DNA of 64,000 nt, from NCBI RefSeq assembly GCF_000499845.2, contig NC_023750.2, forward strand, positions 9,693,845 to 9,757,844, in the 5' to 3' direction. The notes beneath the pieces are model-generated. The model searched no databases, was not told where the DNA came from, and was given only the letters and a program-made list of their open reading frames with translations. A program made the translations under genes and the position numbers. This DNA comes from Phaseolus vulgaris (taxonomy: Eukaryota > Streptophyta > Magnoliopsida > Fabales > Fabaceae). The stretch's first letter is position 1. Each line of letters opens with the position of its first letter. Positions 46,007 to 55,595 of the stretch are shown here, one piece after another.

Positions 46007-46984
46007 CTATGTGTATTTCGAGTTGGCTCTCGAAGAACTCGTAGGGAATGATTGAGGCGGTAGGGAAGGTGATGTTGGCGGCAGCTACACTCTTCCAAAA
46101 GAGGCTAAGGTCCTTGTCCAACTCCCCCATGTTGTCAGGGCTCCTTGGTCTTCTGAAGCTGTCCTTAGAGTCCTTGTCCCCCTTGTGTACCCAATACAAG
46201 GGGAAGCCGTCGAGCAGTGAGGGGTCTTGGTCATTTTGGCACACCCTCACGAACTTCCCCTTCCAGTCTTTGTAAGACTGCTGGAAGATTGAGAAGGTGG
46301 ATCTCCCAGCAATCCCGTTCAAGCTGACCCAGAGGCGATCTCCAGGATTCTTTGCCTCAAACAGGAAGAGGAAGACGTCGACTGAGGCCGGAAGCAGCAG
46401 GTGCGCACAAAGAATTTGGAACGCCCTTATAAACGCCCAGTTGTTGGGATGAAGCTGGGCGGGGGCGATATTGAGCTCGGTTAGCAGCTCTCTTTCGAAG
46501 CGGGTAAAAGGAAGCCTAAGCTTCACCTTCTTGAACAAAGTGGTGTAGATGAAGCAGAACAAACCGCCGTTGTTCCCCTTATCATCCGCGCAAACCGGTT
46601 CACCCGGGAAGCAGGGCAGCACGACCACTTTGCTATCATGCTCTTTATGGAAGGAAAGGTCGGGCTGGTCTCCTTTCCTCAGCCGGTGCACGCCCAACTC
46701 AGTGTTTATTGATGAGGTCTCTTTCAGCAGAGTTGGGGTGGCCCAAGGGTAGAGTTCTTTATAGTCTCGTGGAGGAAGGGAGGCTCCACCGGCGACTGGT
46801 GGGGTTGCCTGAGTAGGGGTGGCGTGAGAAGAGGTAGGCCTCTTAGCCTGATTAGAAGGAGCACCAGAGGCTCGTGGTGGGTTGCGCGTTGGTGGAGGAT
46901 TTGCCCAGGGGCAACCCTACGTGTTTTGGGTGGAGGGTTTCGCGGCGAAGGAGGGGGGTTAGCGGTGGACTTCGTGTGAGCCAT
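46007..46984 (-). pseudogene. T4 opposite-strand gene, coding exon 1, one frameshift
   Basis: ATG at 46984 (MAHTKSTANPPP), donor ATA-G/GTTAG at 46007/46006, intron 198 nt. One C is missing in GCCCAGG near 46904 compared with GCCCCAGG in T2, about 27 codons in. The rest of the domain is open. Spliced length 2384 nt plus the missing base equals 795 codons. Confidence 0.75.
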
Positions 46985-46992
46985 CGCAGGAA

Positions 46993-47426
46993 CTGCAAAG
47001 GAAAGAGAAAGGGATGAAATGAGGATAGCAGAGAATGACTCGATTGAGGACGAAGAAGACGGAACGAGCGAACAAGGGTTCGCTGGGATAAATGTTAGGG
47101 AAGACGAAGCCCTAGGTTACGAGAAAAAGAGAAAACAGCCCACAACGTATGCTTCAGACAGATAATGGATGATGCAAACCGATTAAAATGCAGCAAGTAT
47201 CCATGGAAGGAGTAAAAGGGTTACCTTTTTTTGATCGGATGAGCGTTGAAGAAAGTTGAAGATTGAGAGAGACGAGAATCTTCGTGGTTCGCAAAGAGAA
47301 TGTTTGGAGTGTTTGAGAATGAAGGAAGATGATGGAACAGTGAGAAGCGCGAAAGGGTTTAAGGGTTTTCGAATGTTTTCGGAAGCGCAAACGTCAATTG
47401 AAGACAACCGTTGATGAAGCCACGTG
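46993..47426 (-). promoter_or_regulatory. T4 opposite-strand promoter, 5' UTR and intron 1
   Basis: CACGTG at 47426-47421, AACCCTTAAACCC near 47360, donor AAAAAG/GTAAC at 47225/47224, acceptor TTTGCAG at 46993; intron 232 nt. Confidence 0.55.
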
Positions 47427-47576
47427 TCGTGTGATTGAAAAAGGGGTTTGGTGGAGCGTCAGAAAGGCAGAGAGTACGAACGTATGGAAATCCGTACCAG
47501 CGCCACGTAGATCGACGATGATGTGACTTCTTAGTCTTTTCGCTAGACAAGTCTCAGCTTAAGACTGGGGGGCTTG

Positions 47577-48509
47577 TGTACCGATCAGGTAATCGGAAGT
47601 GATGACGTGGCAGCAAGCGATAATATAGGCGTGTAGAACGGGACACCTGGCTGATAGAAGGGAAGCACATCGGGAAGTTTGTGTAGTCGCCAGTTGTCAG
47701 CTTGGCGTTCTCCGATCTCTAGTATGTATAACCGGCGGTCACCAGGCTCGCGTCATAGTCGCCGTATGTGAGTTTTAGGCGATCAAGTGGTTAGAGACCG
47801 CCGAAAGGGGCACATCGCCGAGAGATCAGCAAGGCTTGCTTAAGGCCTTTAAGGGGTACTAGTACGAAAGGCGAAGTTATCAGATGATCATTCCCTAGCC
47901 AGAGGTTGAGGCAAGGGAACAGTTTACCAGAACATTCATGATGTACAAGTGAAGCAGATCGTGATAGCGGCAGGCGAGACCATAGAGAAGGTGTGCATGG
48001 TGGCACCCTGTACTCGCCGCTTGAAGGGGTCGCGCTCCAAGGAAGCTATGCACCAAGTTGCCCCTTTGCATGGGTAACTTAGTCGAATAGCTGGAAGAGT
48101 AGAGGTGACGCTCAAGTAGAAGGGGGCTCCAGATGGTGACACGTGTACAGCTGGATGCGAGCCACGTGTCCAGAGGTGTAACCGTCAGGAGAGAGAAAAT
48201 GCTCAGGTATATAAGGAACTCTTAACAGATTTTGAGGTACGTTTTTCAGAACACTTGAGTACGTTGAGAGAATACTTGCACGGTTCCTTGAGTTCAGATT
48301 TTCTTCTCTTAGTATTTGGTGATTCTGTCACTGACTTAAGCGTCGGAGCGCGATCGGCCGCAGCAGCGCCATTCTGTGTCTTTGTTTTCTTCAGGTTCTT
48401 GCGAGGAGTTGAGACGTGAAGATCGAAGGCTAACGTGGTGCGAAGCTGATCGAGAGAAGATACCTTTGACGTGGCAAGACTCTTGCACTCGAGTCAACCG
48501 GCAGGATCA
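47577..48509 (+). repeat. T4 3' LTR
   Basis: 933 bp, TGTACCGATC...GGCAGGATCA, after a GGGGGGCTTG PPT. CACGTG at 48140-48145 and 48163-48168, TATATAA at 48208-48214. Confidence 0.92.
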
Positions 48510-48514
48510 GTGAC

Positions 48515-48931
48515 CTTTTACACATTAAAGAGATGTTCAACTTTAGCTTCCCATTCTACATACAAAGTAGGGTCATTGGACCAACTAAAACTAGGTAACT
48601 TCACAAAATCAAAAGAATGTTGTTGTTGGTGGTGGTGTTGATGGTGCCGTTTTGCAAAAGTGTCCACTCGCCAATCATGTTCTTGACTCCCATAGTGCAT
48701 GGATGGACTAGGTGTTCTTGAAGGCTCCAATCTCCTTTCTTGATTTTGCCTCGCTTGAGCTTTTTCTAGTCTTTGCAATATTTTTGCTAGTTGGCTTATT
48801 TTCTCGTCTTTGTGGACACGTCGCTTCTGGACCTCCTCATGTTCTCCCAAAAGGTGTGCATTGTGATATGATTGTGGTTTTGAAGATTGACCTAAAGAGA
48901 AATGACCCATAATTTTTGCACAAAGGAACAA
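48515..48931 (-). pseudogene. gag: G1 gag, N-terminal part
   Basis: Open from ATG 48931 to a TAA at 48518-48520 that lies 3 bp from the T4 target copy. Reads a Glu/Lys/Arg-rich helix (KISQLAKILQRLEKAQARQN), a His/Gln run, then FVKLPSFSWSNDPTLYVEW and KVEHLFNV, a usual start of chromovirus-type gag capsid regions. The TAA probably replaces a Tyr codon. Confidence 0.78.
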
Positions 48932-49981
48932 ACAATTAGTGAAAACAATTTAAACACTCCTCACGTTTGTGTCACTTTTGATGAAATTCAAGAAGAGAAC
49001 ACTCAAAGCACTTCCAAGAAATTCTTACACTTCACAAAAGTATTTCTTGAGGTTGAAAAACTCTCAAATGAAAAAGGTTAAAACCTTCAACACTTGATCT
49101 TAAAGGAAACCACCACAAAACTTAAGGAAAAGAAAAAAAAAAGACAAACAAGAAAAGCTTAAGCAAGAAAAACTAAACCAAATTTAAGAGATTATGACAA
49201 AACTATAAAAGGAAGATAATCAAGAAAAAGGCACACAAGAAGGACTCAAAGATACTTACTAAACTTTTAACAATGAAACTTTTTCTATTGAAATTGCTAA
49301 AGCAAAAGGATAAAAATTCCACAATGGTTGAAATCAATTTGCCAATCAAGTTGAATCCAAATTTGGAAAATGTTTTTCTTTGGTAATTGATACCATAAAA
49401 TTGCATTTTTACTTTTTTTTTTATATTAGTTTTTGAATTATGGACATGAAATTTCCATAGTTTTAATCATGCATAATTTCTAATAACTCCTATTTTCACA
49501 AAAATTTTGGAATTCAATATAATTGAACACTTGAAATCTTTTGTTTGGAACTTTAAATCTACTTCGACTAAAACAAGTTTCTAATTGCTTCTCAACTTTC
49601 AAAATTAAAAGCAAAGTAAATAGAATCAAAGTAAGGACTCCTAGAACACTAATGAACATATGACTCAAAGCAAAAAGGCAAGAACACAATAAGACACAAA
49701 AATTAATCCAAAAGCGAAACAAAACTATGGAAAAGAAAATGGCCGAATGAAATTGCAAGAAAATAAAGGGCTGAAAATTAAATTGCAAGAATGTAAAGAC
49801 AAAAATTTAAAGGTACTTGAATTTAAAGACAAGAAATTAAAGGTACTTGAATTTAAAGACAAGAAATTAAAGGTACTTGAATTTAAAGACAAGAAATTAA
49901 AGGTACTTGAATGTAAAGAATGTAAAGTGCCAAATCAACTCAAGCAAATTAAGCATAAGAACCTAAGCTCTGATAACCACA
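48932..49981 (-). other. G1 leader with primer binding site
   Basis: AT-rich, no gene. Next to the LTR the minus strand reads TGTGGTTATCAGAGC (about 49978-49964), a Met-initiator tRNA primer site (TGGTATCAGAGC) with one extra T. Confidence 0.65.
49795..49922 (-). repeat. 30-bp tandem repeat in G1 leader
   Basis: GGTACTTGA recurs at 49812, 49842, 49872 and 49902, a 30-bp period with almost identical units. The open plus-strand frame across it is a product of the repeat. Confidence 0.9.
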
Positions 49982-50287
49982 TGATGTGAGTTGATTTTAA
50001 GATTGTTCATTTAGGTGACACTTTAGATTTAGGATTGAGATTTTTAGGCAATTAAGAGTGAAAACCTAAAGAAAATTCGCAATGGACAATAACTTAACCA
50101 AGTGGTTAAGTAGATGTGAAGGTTCATTTCACAAAGGAAAAAGAAAAAGATAATGATAACAAGGAAAACAAGGAAAATAATGATGTGAAGGTGCAGAATT
50201 AAACAAGGAAAACAAGAACAAAAGGTACTTACCGAATAGACATAATGAAATCACAACAAGAACATATTTATGAAAAGAATGGAATGA
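49982..50287 (-). repeat. G1 5' LTR, truncated
   Basis: Matches 38920-39222 closely (TGATGTGAGTTGATTTTA...CATATTTATGAA.AGAATGGA) and then switches to Tat pol sequence (T6). The outer two thirds of the LTR are gone and no target duplication is seen. Confidence 0.75.
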
Positions 50288-50351
50288 CGGAGAAAGAAAT
50301 TGAAGGAAAGAAGTTCAAACTCGGCGGGTCACTAGGTTGAGAATTACAAGA
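50288..50351 (+). pseudogene. gag-pol: T6 pol fragment, left of T5
   Basis: Reads EKEIEGKKFKLGGSLG, a stop, then ELQD, matching LEREIGGKVFKLGRSLEGEL of T2 pol upstream of the RT. It continues at 62154 once T5 is removed. Confidence 0.75.
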
Positions 50352-51546
50352 TGATCCTGCCGGCAACTTGAACGTGGGTGAATCGCTTCGTAACACTTTC
50401 TGCCCTGTCTTCGCGACTGCGTCTCCTGAAGAATCACCTTCTGAACTCTCTCTCTCTCAGATGTCTTCAAAGTGTGACCTGCAAAATGCACAGACGGCGC
50501 CTCTAGCGACCGTTTGCACTCCGACGATCAAGTTAGTTCGACAGAACCACCAGAAACTGGAAACTTAGTAAAAATGTGTGTGTGTGTGAAAAAACTTGCA
50601 CTCTGTTTTTTCTATATCTTTTTTTCTTCCTCCCCTCTCACTCTGATTCTGCCTTTTATCTCTCTTTCCCTGCTTCTGGGCATAACAGAATTCTGTTATG
50701 CTTTTCTGGCATGTGTCAGAACCCTGTCGTGCTTTTCAGAGAAAGCGTACCTTCAGAATCAGCAATGGGGAGCGTGAGAGTCTGCGCATGTCTGTACCTT
50801 CAGCGGTACGGAGTGCTCTTTTGTCTGGACCGCACCCCTCTCAGATGGTGACACGTGGAGGCCTGCAACTCACATCTAACCACACACGTGTCACTTACTG
50901 GAAGGGCTCTAGCGCCTCTCTTTGTCTGCCTAAGCTACACCCTTGCGGAGTAACTCAGGATGCTTCTCTTATCCGGGCAAATTGCATACTCTTAGGAGAA
51001 CGTCGGGTGTGGCTGGTCTAGGCGCACTCTCCAAACGTTACTCTCTGTGTAGGCGACTTACCCTTCAGGATGACACGCACGTAATGGGTTGAGGGAATCA
51101 CCAATCACCAACTGGCTTACTAGTTCCCTCAGGCCACTCTCGTGCATGATTCCTTGAGGTGTGCCCATGCGAGGTCCATGCGTAACGCTCTCGCTGGGAA
51201 CCTTAGTCCCAGTCTAACTGCGTGTAACACGAGACCCCGATGACAATACACCCGATGACTGATCAGTGTTTATTCGCTACTCGCGCTCTGCCTCCAGGCG
51301 TGAGTCTGGGAACTGGTCTGCTGGTGGTCACTTGGCTACTGACCACCGATCACCATTCTGGGTGATCTGTCCCCCGACCTCTCTGTCGCCTGATCTGTCG
51401 GTGGTAACTTGGTTACTGACCACCGATCACCTCTCTTGGCGATCGTCCCCCTACCTCTCTGCCACCTGGTCCACGTGTCACCCTGCGAGTGGTCCACGTG
51501 GTTCTCTGATGCTGATGTCATCGACTACCGATGACCGATCGGATCA
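50352..51546 (-). repeat. T5 3' LTR
   Basis: 1195 bp. On the minus strand it is preceded by GACTAGGGGGCTTG. It has two ACACGTG sites near 50857 and 50884 and further CCACGTGG sites near 51470-51497. It retains the segment 50680-50835 that is lost in the other LTR. Confidence 0.93.
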
Positions 51547-51694
51547 CAAGCCCCCTAGTCTCGAGTCGAGAACTCGTTCTCAGCGAAGAGACTAAGTGGT
51601 CGTGCCCTCAGTCCACGTGGCAAGTGGGGCCGCCTCACGTGCCACCTCACGTGCTGCTTCTTTAACGTTTGGGCTTCCTTCCTTAATCTCGCGA

Positions 51695-52143
51695 CACGTG
51701 GCACCATCAACGGCCAGCGTTGTGCGTCGCTAGCGCTTCTCTTATTCAAAATGGCGCGCCCTTCCACTGTTCCTTCATCTTCTTCATTTGACTCCCAAAC
51801 TCTCTGCGAACCTTTCTTCTGCGCACCCATCTTTCTTCGAATTCTCTGTGATCCTATACTCCTACGATCATTCAAAGGTATGGTTTTTCTTTTCCCTGGC
51901 CCCCTTTTTGGTCATCTTTACCGATTGCATTTACCATTCTAGTTATCATGCATTCACCTTCCCCGTTTTTCTTCTTCTCAACCCGCGCTAGGGTTTTTCT
52001 CATGTTTCCGCTTTGGCTTCTGCCTTCCCTTCTTTCTCCTTTACCTGGGCATTTCTTCCTCATTCCCCCTCTCTGTTTTTCACCGATCCATCCATCACTC
52101 TCTCCCTTTCTATTTCTGACCCTTCGTTTTTCCTCCATTGCAG
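51695..52143 (+). promoter_or_regulatory. T5 opposite-strand promoter, 5' UTR and intron 1
   Basis: CACGTG at 51695-51700 followed by ATCAACGGC, as in T3. Donor TTCAAAG/GTATG at 51877/51878, acceptor CATTGCAG at 52143, intron 266 nt, ending 10 bp before the ATG. The AACCCTTAAACCC motif of T1-T4 is absent here. Confidence 0.55.
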
Positions 52144-52153
52144 CTATCTCTCG

Positions 52154-52991
52154 ATGGCTCGCTTGAAGCAGACCGCTCGCGTCCTTGCCTCTTCTTCTGG
52201 TGCACAGCCCTCCGCGAGTTCACCAGCTTCGCCACCGCCTGTTGTCACCTCATTCCATGACAACGCCAAAGTCTATGACTGGGCCCCTCTGGCGTTGCTA
52301 TCTGAAACGTCCATCTTGCTACCTGAGGACCATCTTAACTCGCTTCTGAGCCACGACCCGGATGAACCCTCGTGTTCCATAGACAGGGAAAACGACTTCC
52401 ACATCCGAGTCCGCATCCCTCCCCGAGGGATGCCCATTTGCGCTGACGACAGGGCCACCAATGGGGTGCCCTTCGTTTTTGTTTACTCCGCGATCTTCAA
52501 AAGGTTGAGGCTGCGACTCCCCTTCACCTTCTTCGAGAAAGAGCTGATGATGGAGTTGAACGTCGCGCCCTGCCAACTCCACCCCAATGCCTGGGCCTTC
52601 ATCCGGGCGTTTCAGATTCTGTGCAACTACTTTGGGCACAACGCCTCGGTGGAGGTGTTCCTCTACTTCTTTGAGGCGAAGAAACCAGGGGATAGGTTTT
52701 GGGTCAGCCTGAACGGGGTTGCTGGACGGGTGCTTCTGGGCCTGTACCAGCAGTCCTTCAAAGACTGGAAGGGCAGATTTTATATGATATCCGCCACCCC
52801 ACAAAGCCCTCATCTGCTCGAGGGGTACCCCCTCTACTGGGTTCCCCAGGTTCAATTTAAGAAACCCAAGGATCTCGAGACCATGGCCCCCTACGAGCGC
52901 GAGCTGTGTGGGCTGCTCCTGGGGGCTAAGTATGACTCCGCTCGCCTCATCAAGGATGAGTTTGATGTGGTTTCCCTGAAGAAATATATAG
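52154..52991 (+). CDS. T5 opposite-strand gene, coding exon 1 (Transposase_28-like domain)
   Basis: ATG at 52154 (MARLKQTARV). An upstream in-frame ATG at 52013 lies in the predicted intron. Short Ser/Ala/Pro-rich N-terminus, then VYDWAPLALLSE, PICADDRATNG and the domain core FEKELMMELNVAPCQLHPN, SVEVFLYFFEAKKPGDRFW and QQSFKDWKGRFY. Exon ends AAATATATAG/GTAGTT at 52991/52992. The 116-nt intron leads to the coiled-coil exon in frame, total 725 codons. Retained intron would add about eight residues before TAG. Conserved core despite a diverged N-terminus argues for selection on the protein. Confidence 0.75.
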
Positions 52992-53107
52992 GTAGTTCTT
53001 TCTCTGCCGCCCCTTAGGACACTTATACTTCCTCATGCATGCTCTTATACTTTTCACCTTGCTTGCGTCTCTTAGCTGTCTAATTTCCCTCTTTCTTGCC
53101 TATGCAG

Positions 53108-54444
53108 ATTCAATGTCAGGGAAAGATAGGAGGTTGGCGGTGTTGGAGCTCGCTAAACGCCGAGCGGCCAAAGGGACTGGCTCTTCCTCTTCCACCACTG
53201 AGCCAATCGAAGCCCCTCCGCTCTCGGTCGCGCCAGCCGAAGGCCCTGAGCAAGGGAAGAAAAGGAAGAGACTGGTGAAGGCTTCTTCGCTGGTACCTAC
53301 TGCTGCCGCTGCCTCAGTGGAAGAGGAAAGCTCAGGCTCCCCCCTCATTCACCGCCAGAGGAAGAAAGCAGTAGCCAAGGGGGTCTCGTCTCTCCAGCCT
53401 GGAGGGATAGAGGTGGTAGAGGTAGAGGAAGGTTCACCACCTCCCTCTCCCTCTACTCGACCGGCCCCAGAGCCCGCATGTCCTCCTTCTCCTGGCAAAA
53501 AATCGCCCCCAACCTCTCAACCACCAACTTCCCCCCCAGCAGGCCAATCACCTGGTCCATCCGCTCACCCTGCTGGGGGTGTTTCTGCTCAAAAAGAGTG
53601 TGCCCCGCCTCCAATGACAATCTCCACCGCCAATGCTGAACATGGTGGGTCTGGCTCGCGCCCAAGCAACACTGGAGCCAACCATGAGAACTTCAGCAGA
53701 GTTATCTCCATGGTGCGACAGCACATCAGCAATGGGGAGCTCGTCGACTGGAGCGGGGAGGAGATAGACGCACACCTTGCCAAGCAGGTGGTGCTCTCGC
53801 TGGAGTTCTCCAACCAGCATCGCAAGCAGAAAGCCCTGGAGAAAAGGGTGAAGGAACTTGAGCACGACAACGAGTCGCTGCACAGTGACCTTGAAGCCGC
53901 TCAGGGGTCTGTCGAGCTGATGCGAGGCATGGTGGAGAAGGCCAGGAGGGAGTACTTGCTGCAGGTCCAGGAGACCATCAAGATGGAGATCTTGATGGGG
54001 CAGACTGTTGGTCCCCTGGACTGGAAGGTGGCAGAGTTACAGGCTGAGAATTCCTCTTTGCTCGAACGGAGTCAGATGGTGGAGGAGTTAGAGGCTGAGA
54101 ACTCCTCCCTACGCCAACAGGATTCTCAGCGGGTAGAGATGCTCAAGGCCGCCAAGGAGGCAACTGCTGCCGCCGAAAAGAAGCTTGAGGAGGCAGTGGG
54201 CAAGCTGTCTGAGGCTGCCTCCTCCCTTGCTACCCTTACCACGCAGAGGGATGCTGCAGAGGCTTCGAGGCGAAGTCTGGAGGCGGAGAAAGAGGACTTG
54301 ATGAACGTGGGCGCCGATTCCCTCATTGATGGATTCGAGCTGGCGCTCGAGCAAGTCCGCTGCGTCCTTCCAGAACTGGACCTTGCGCAATTCAGCATTC
54401 ATCACTCGGTGGTAGATGGGAAACTTAAGCCTCCTACTCCCTGA
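53108..54444 (+). CDS. T5 opposite-strand gene, coding exon 2 (coiled-coil protein)
   Basis: Starts after CTATGCAG at 53107 and reads DSMSGKDRRLAVLELAKRR, basic KKRKR, a Ser/Pro-rich linker and a coiled coil from about 53800 (KQKALEKRVKELEHDNESL) to 54300. It ends at TGA 54442-54444 after ELDLAQFSIHHSVVDGK. That tail aligns with DLDLSMVSLNNEVVDGK in T1 and T3. No stop or frameshift is seen in the 724-residue product. Nothing identifies a biochemical activity. Confidence 0.75.
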
Positions 54445-55472
54445 ATCTCTTCCTTCTGTAATTTTGACTTCTTCTGTACAAAGTTTCATTTTGTAACCTT
54501 ATGTTTCTGCACCATTCAACTCTTTGTAACTGACAATTGTATGAACATCTCTGGTGATATACCTTGGTTTCAATTGTTCAATTTTTCTTTGTATTTTCTT
54601 CGGACTCCACTTACCTTTATGTGCGCGACTAACTGTTAGCTAGTTTAGGTTCAGCGCGATCTTGGGCTTTGCCTTTCCTTTCGCACACGACTAAGTGTTA
54701 ACCAGCTTAGGCTTAGCGCGATTTGCTTCTCTTACTCTTTGCGCGCGACTAAGTGTCAACCAACTCAGGCTTAGCGCGATCTGCTTATCTTACTCTTCGC
54801 GCGCGACTAAGTGTCAACCAACTCAGGCTTAGCGCGATCTGCTTCTCTTACTCTTTGCGCGCGACTAAGTGTCAACCAACTCAGGCTTAGCGCGATCGGC
54901 TTGATCTCGACTGGCTATTCCCTCAGCTTGGTGTTTAACAGTCCTCGCGCGCTGCTTTGCACTACTAGCCAATTACCGACAACTCATCGATGATCGCTCT
55001 TTAGTCCTTACTTAGCTTTCTCTGTCGCTCTAGCGCTAAGTGCATAAAGGACCTTGACATCGATCGCTCAAAGTGATGCCTCGTCTTGGGAAAAGAAATT
55101 GTTTCTTGCTAACCCCTTTCCCTTTCCCCAAGGTCATCACCCTTTGGCGAGTTGAGTCGCTCATTCCCTGTCTCACTCCTGGGGTGAGAAAGGTTTCTGA
55201 CTGAGAGTCTTACTGGGCCAATATTGGTGTATGCCAAGTGGGTAAGGACGTTTTGTCAAAACCTTTCCTTTCCCTCTCTTGGTCTTACTAGCACCCCTGG
55301 CTTTTCAAACCTTTCTGCTTGCGCTCACACCTGGGGTGAGGAAGACTTAGATCGGTGCCAGTACTTGCGCCTAGGGCAAGTAGGGCCTAACCAATCACCT
55401 GCACTTGCACCTGGGGCAAGGAGGATTTTAACTTTAATACCTGAGCACACTTGATATGCTGGAAATTTTTCT
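54445..55472. other. T5 3' region with 58-bp minisatellite
   Basis: Non-coding. It includes a separate tandem array (see 54623) and three short units with CACCTGGGG(T/C) or CGCCTAGGGCAAG near 55330-55425. TTGTAA and TTTGTA motifs just after the opposite-strand stop (54490-54545) could serve its polyadenylation. Confidence 0.5.
54623..54905 (-). repeat. T5 58-bp minisatellite, five copies
   Basis: GCG(C)GACTAA recurs about every 58 bp (54625, 54683, 54741, 54799, 54857). Each unit holds AGTGTCAACCAACTCAGGCT and GCGCGATC. Unrelated in sequence to the T1-T4 arrays though in the same place. Confidence 0.88.
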
Positions 55473-55523
55473 TTAATTGGGTGGCCTCGTTAAAAACCCT
55501 CTTTAGGGAAAAGAGTGCCCCCT
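55473..55523 (-). promoter_or_regulatory. Conserved post-pol hairpin block (T5)
   Basis: Minus strand: GGGGGCACTC, TTTTCCCTAAAGAGGG, TTTTTAACGAGGCCACCC, AATTAAAG. This is the diverged T5 version; the CCCT/AGGG arms are kept, while AATAAA has become AATTAA. Confidence 0.6.
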
Positions 55524-55595
55524 TGTCTGTTCGACTGTTTCCACCATATACAAAGCCTGTGTCTTTTAGCGCGAGAACGCCATTACAGTACAACT

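Larger units (their letters stand above)
42655..48509 (+). mobile_element. T4: 5'-truncated Tat retrotransposon with TSD at both ends
   Basis: The right end is a normal LTR end at 48509. The left end is TGTCGCGGAAGAC, internal pol sequence. Both are flanked by GTGAC (42650-42654, 48510-48514), and removing 42655-48514 restores G1 gag. The element therefore begins, directly after a target duplication, at a TG inside pol. It carries the last 110 codons of pol, the 3' region, the opposite-strand gene and one LTR. Confidence 0.88.
38920..50287 (-). mobile_element. G1: non-autonomous gypsy element with gag only
   Basis: Minus-strand element: 3' LTR 38920-39901, PPT, gag, leader, Met-type primer site and a truncated 5' LTR 49982-50287. 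Once G2 and T4 are removed, gag is one collinear frame (with stops) and the internal region is only about 2.5 kb, with no protease, RT or integrase. Such elements are known as TR-GAG. The gag looks chromovirus-like. The right end is cut off at the junction with T6. Confidence 0.8.

Noticed and set aside
52013..52153. N-terminal extension of the T5 antisense protein (MASAFPSFSF...)
   Set aside because: It lies in the predicted leader intron, directly before a strong acceptor, is hydrophobic by pyrimidine-tract composition and has no counterpart in T1-T4.
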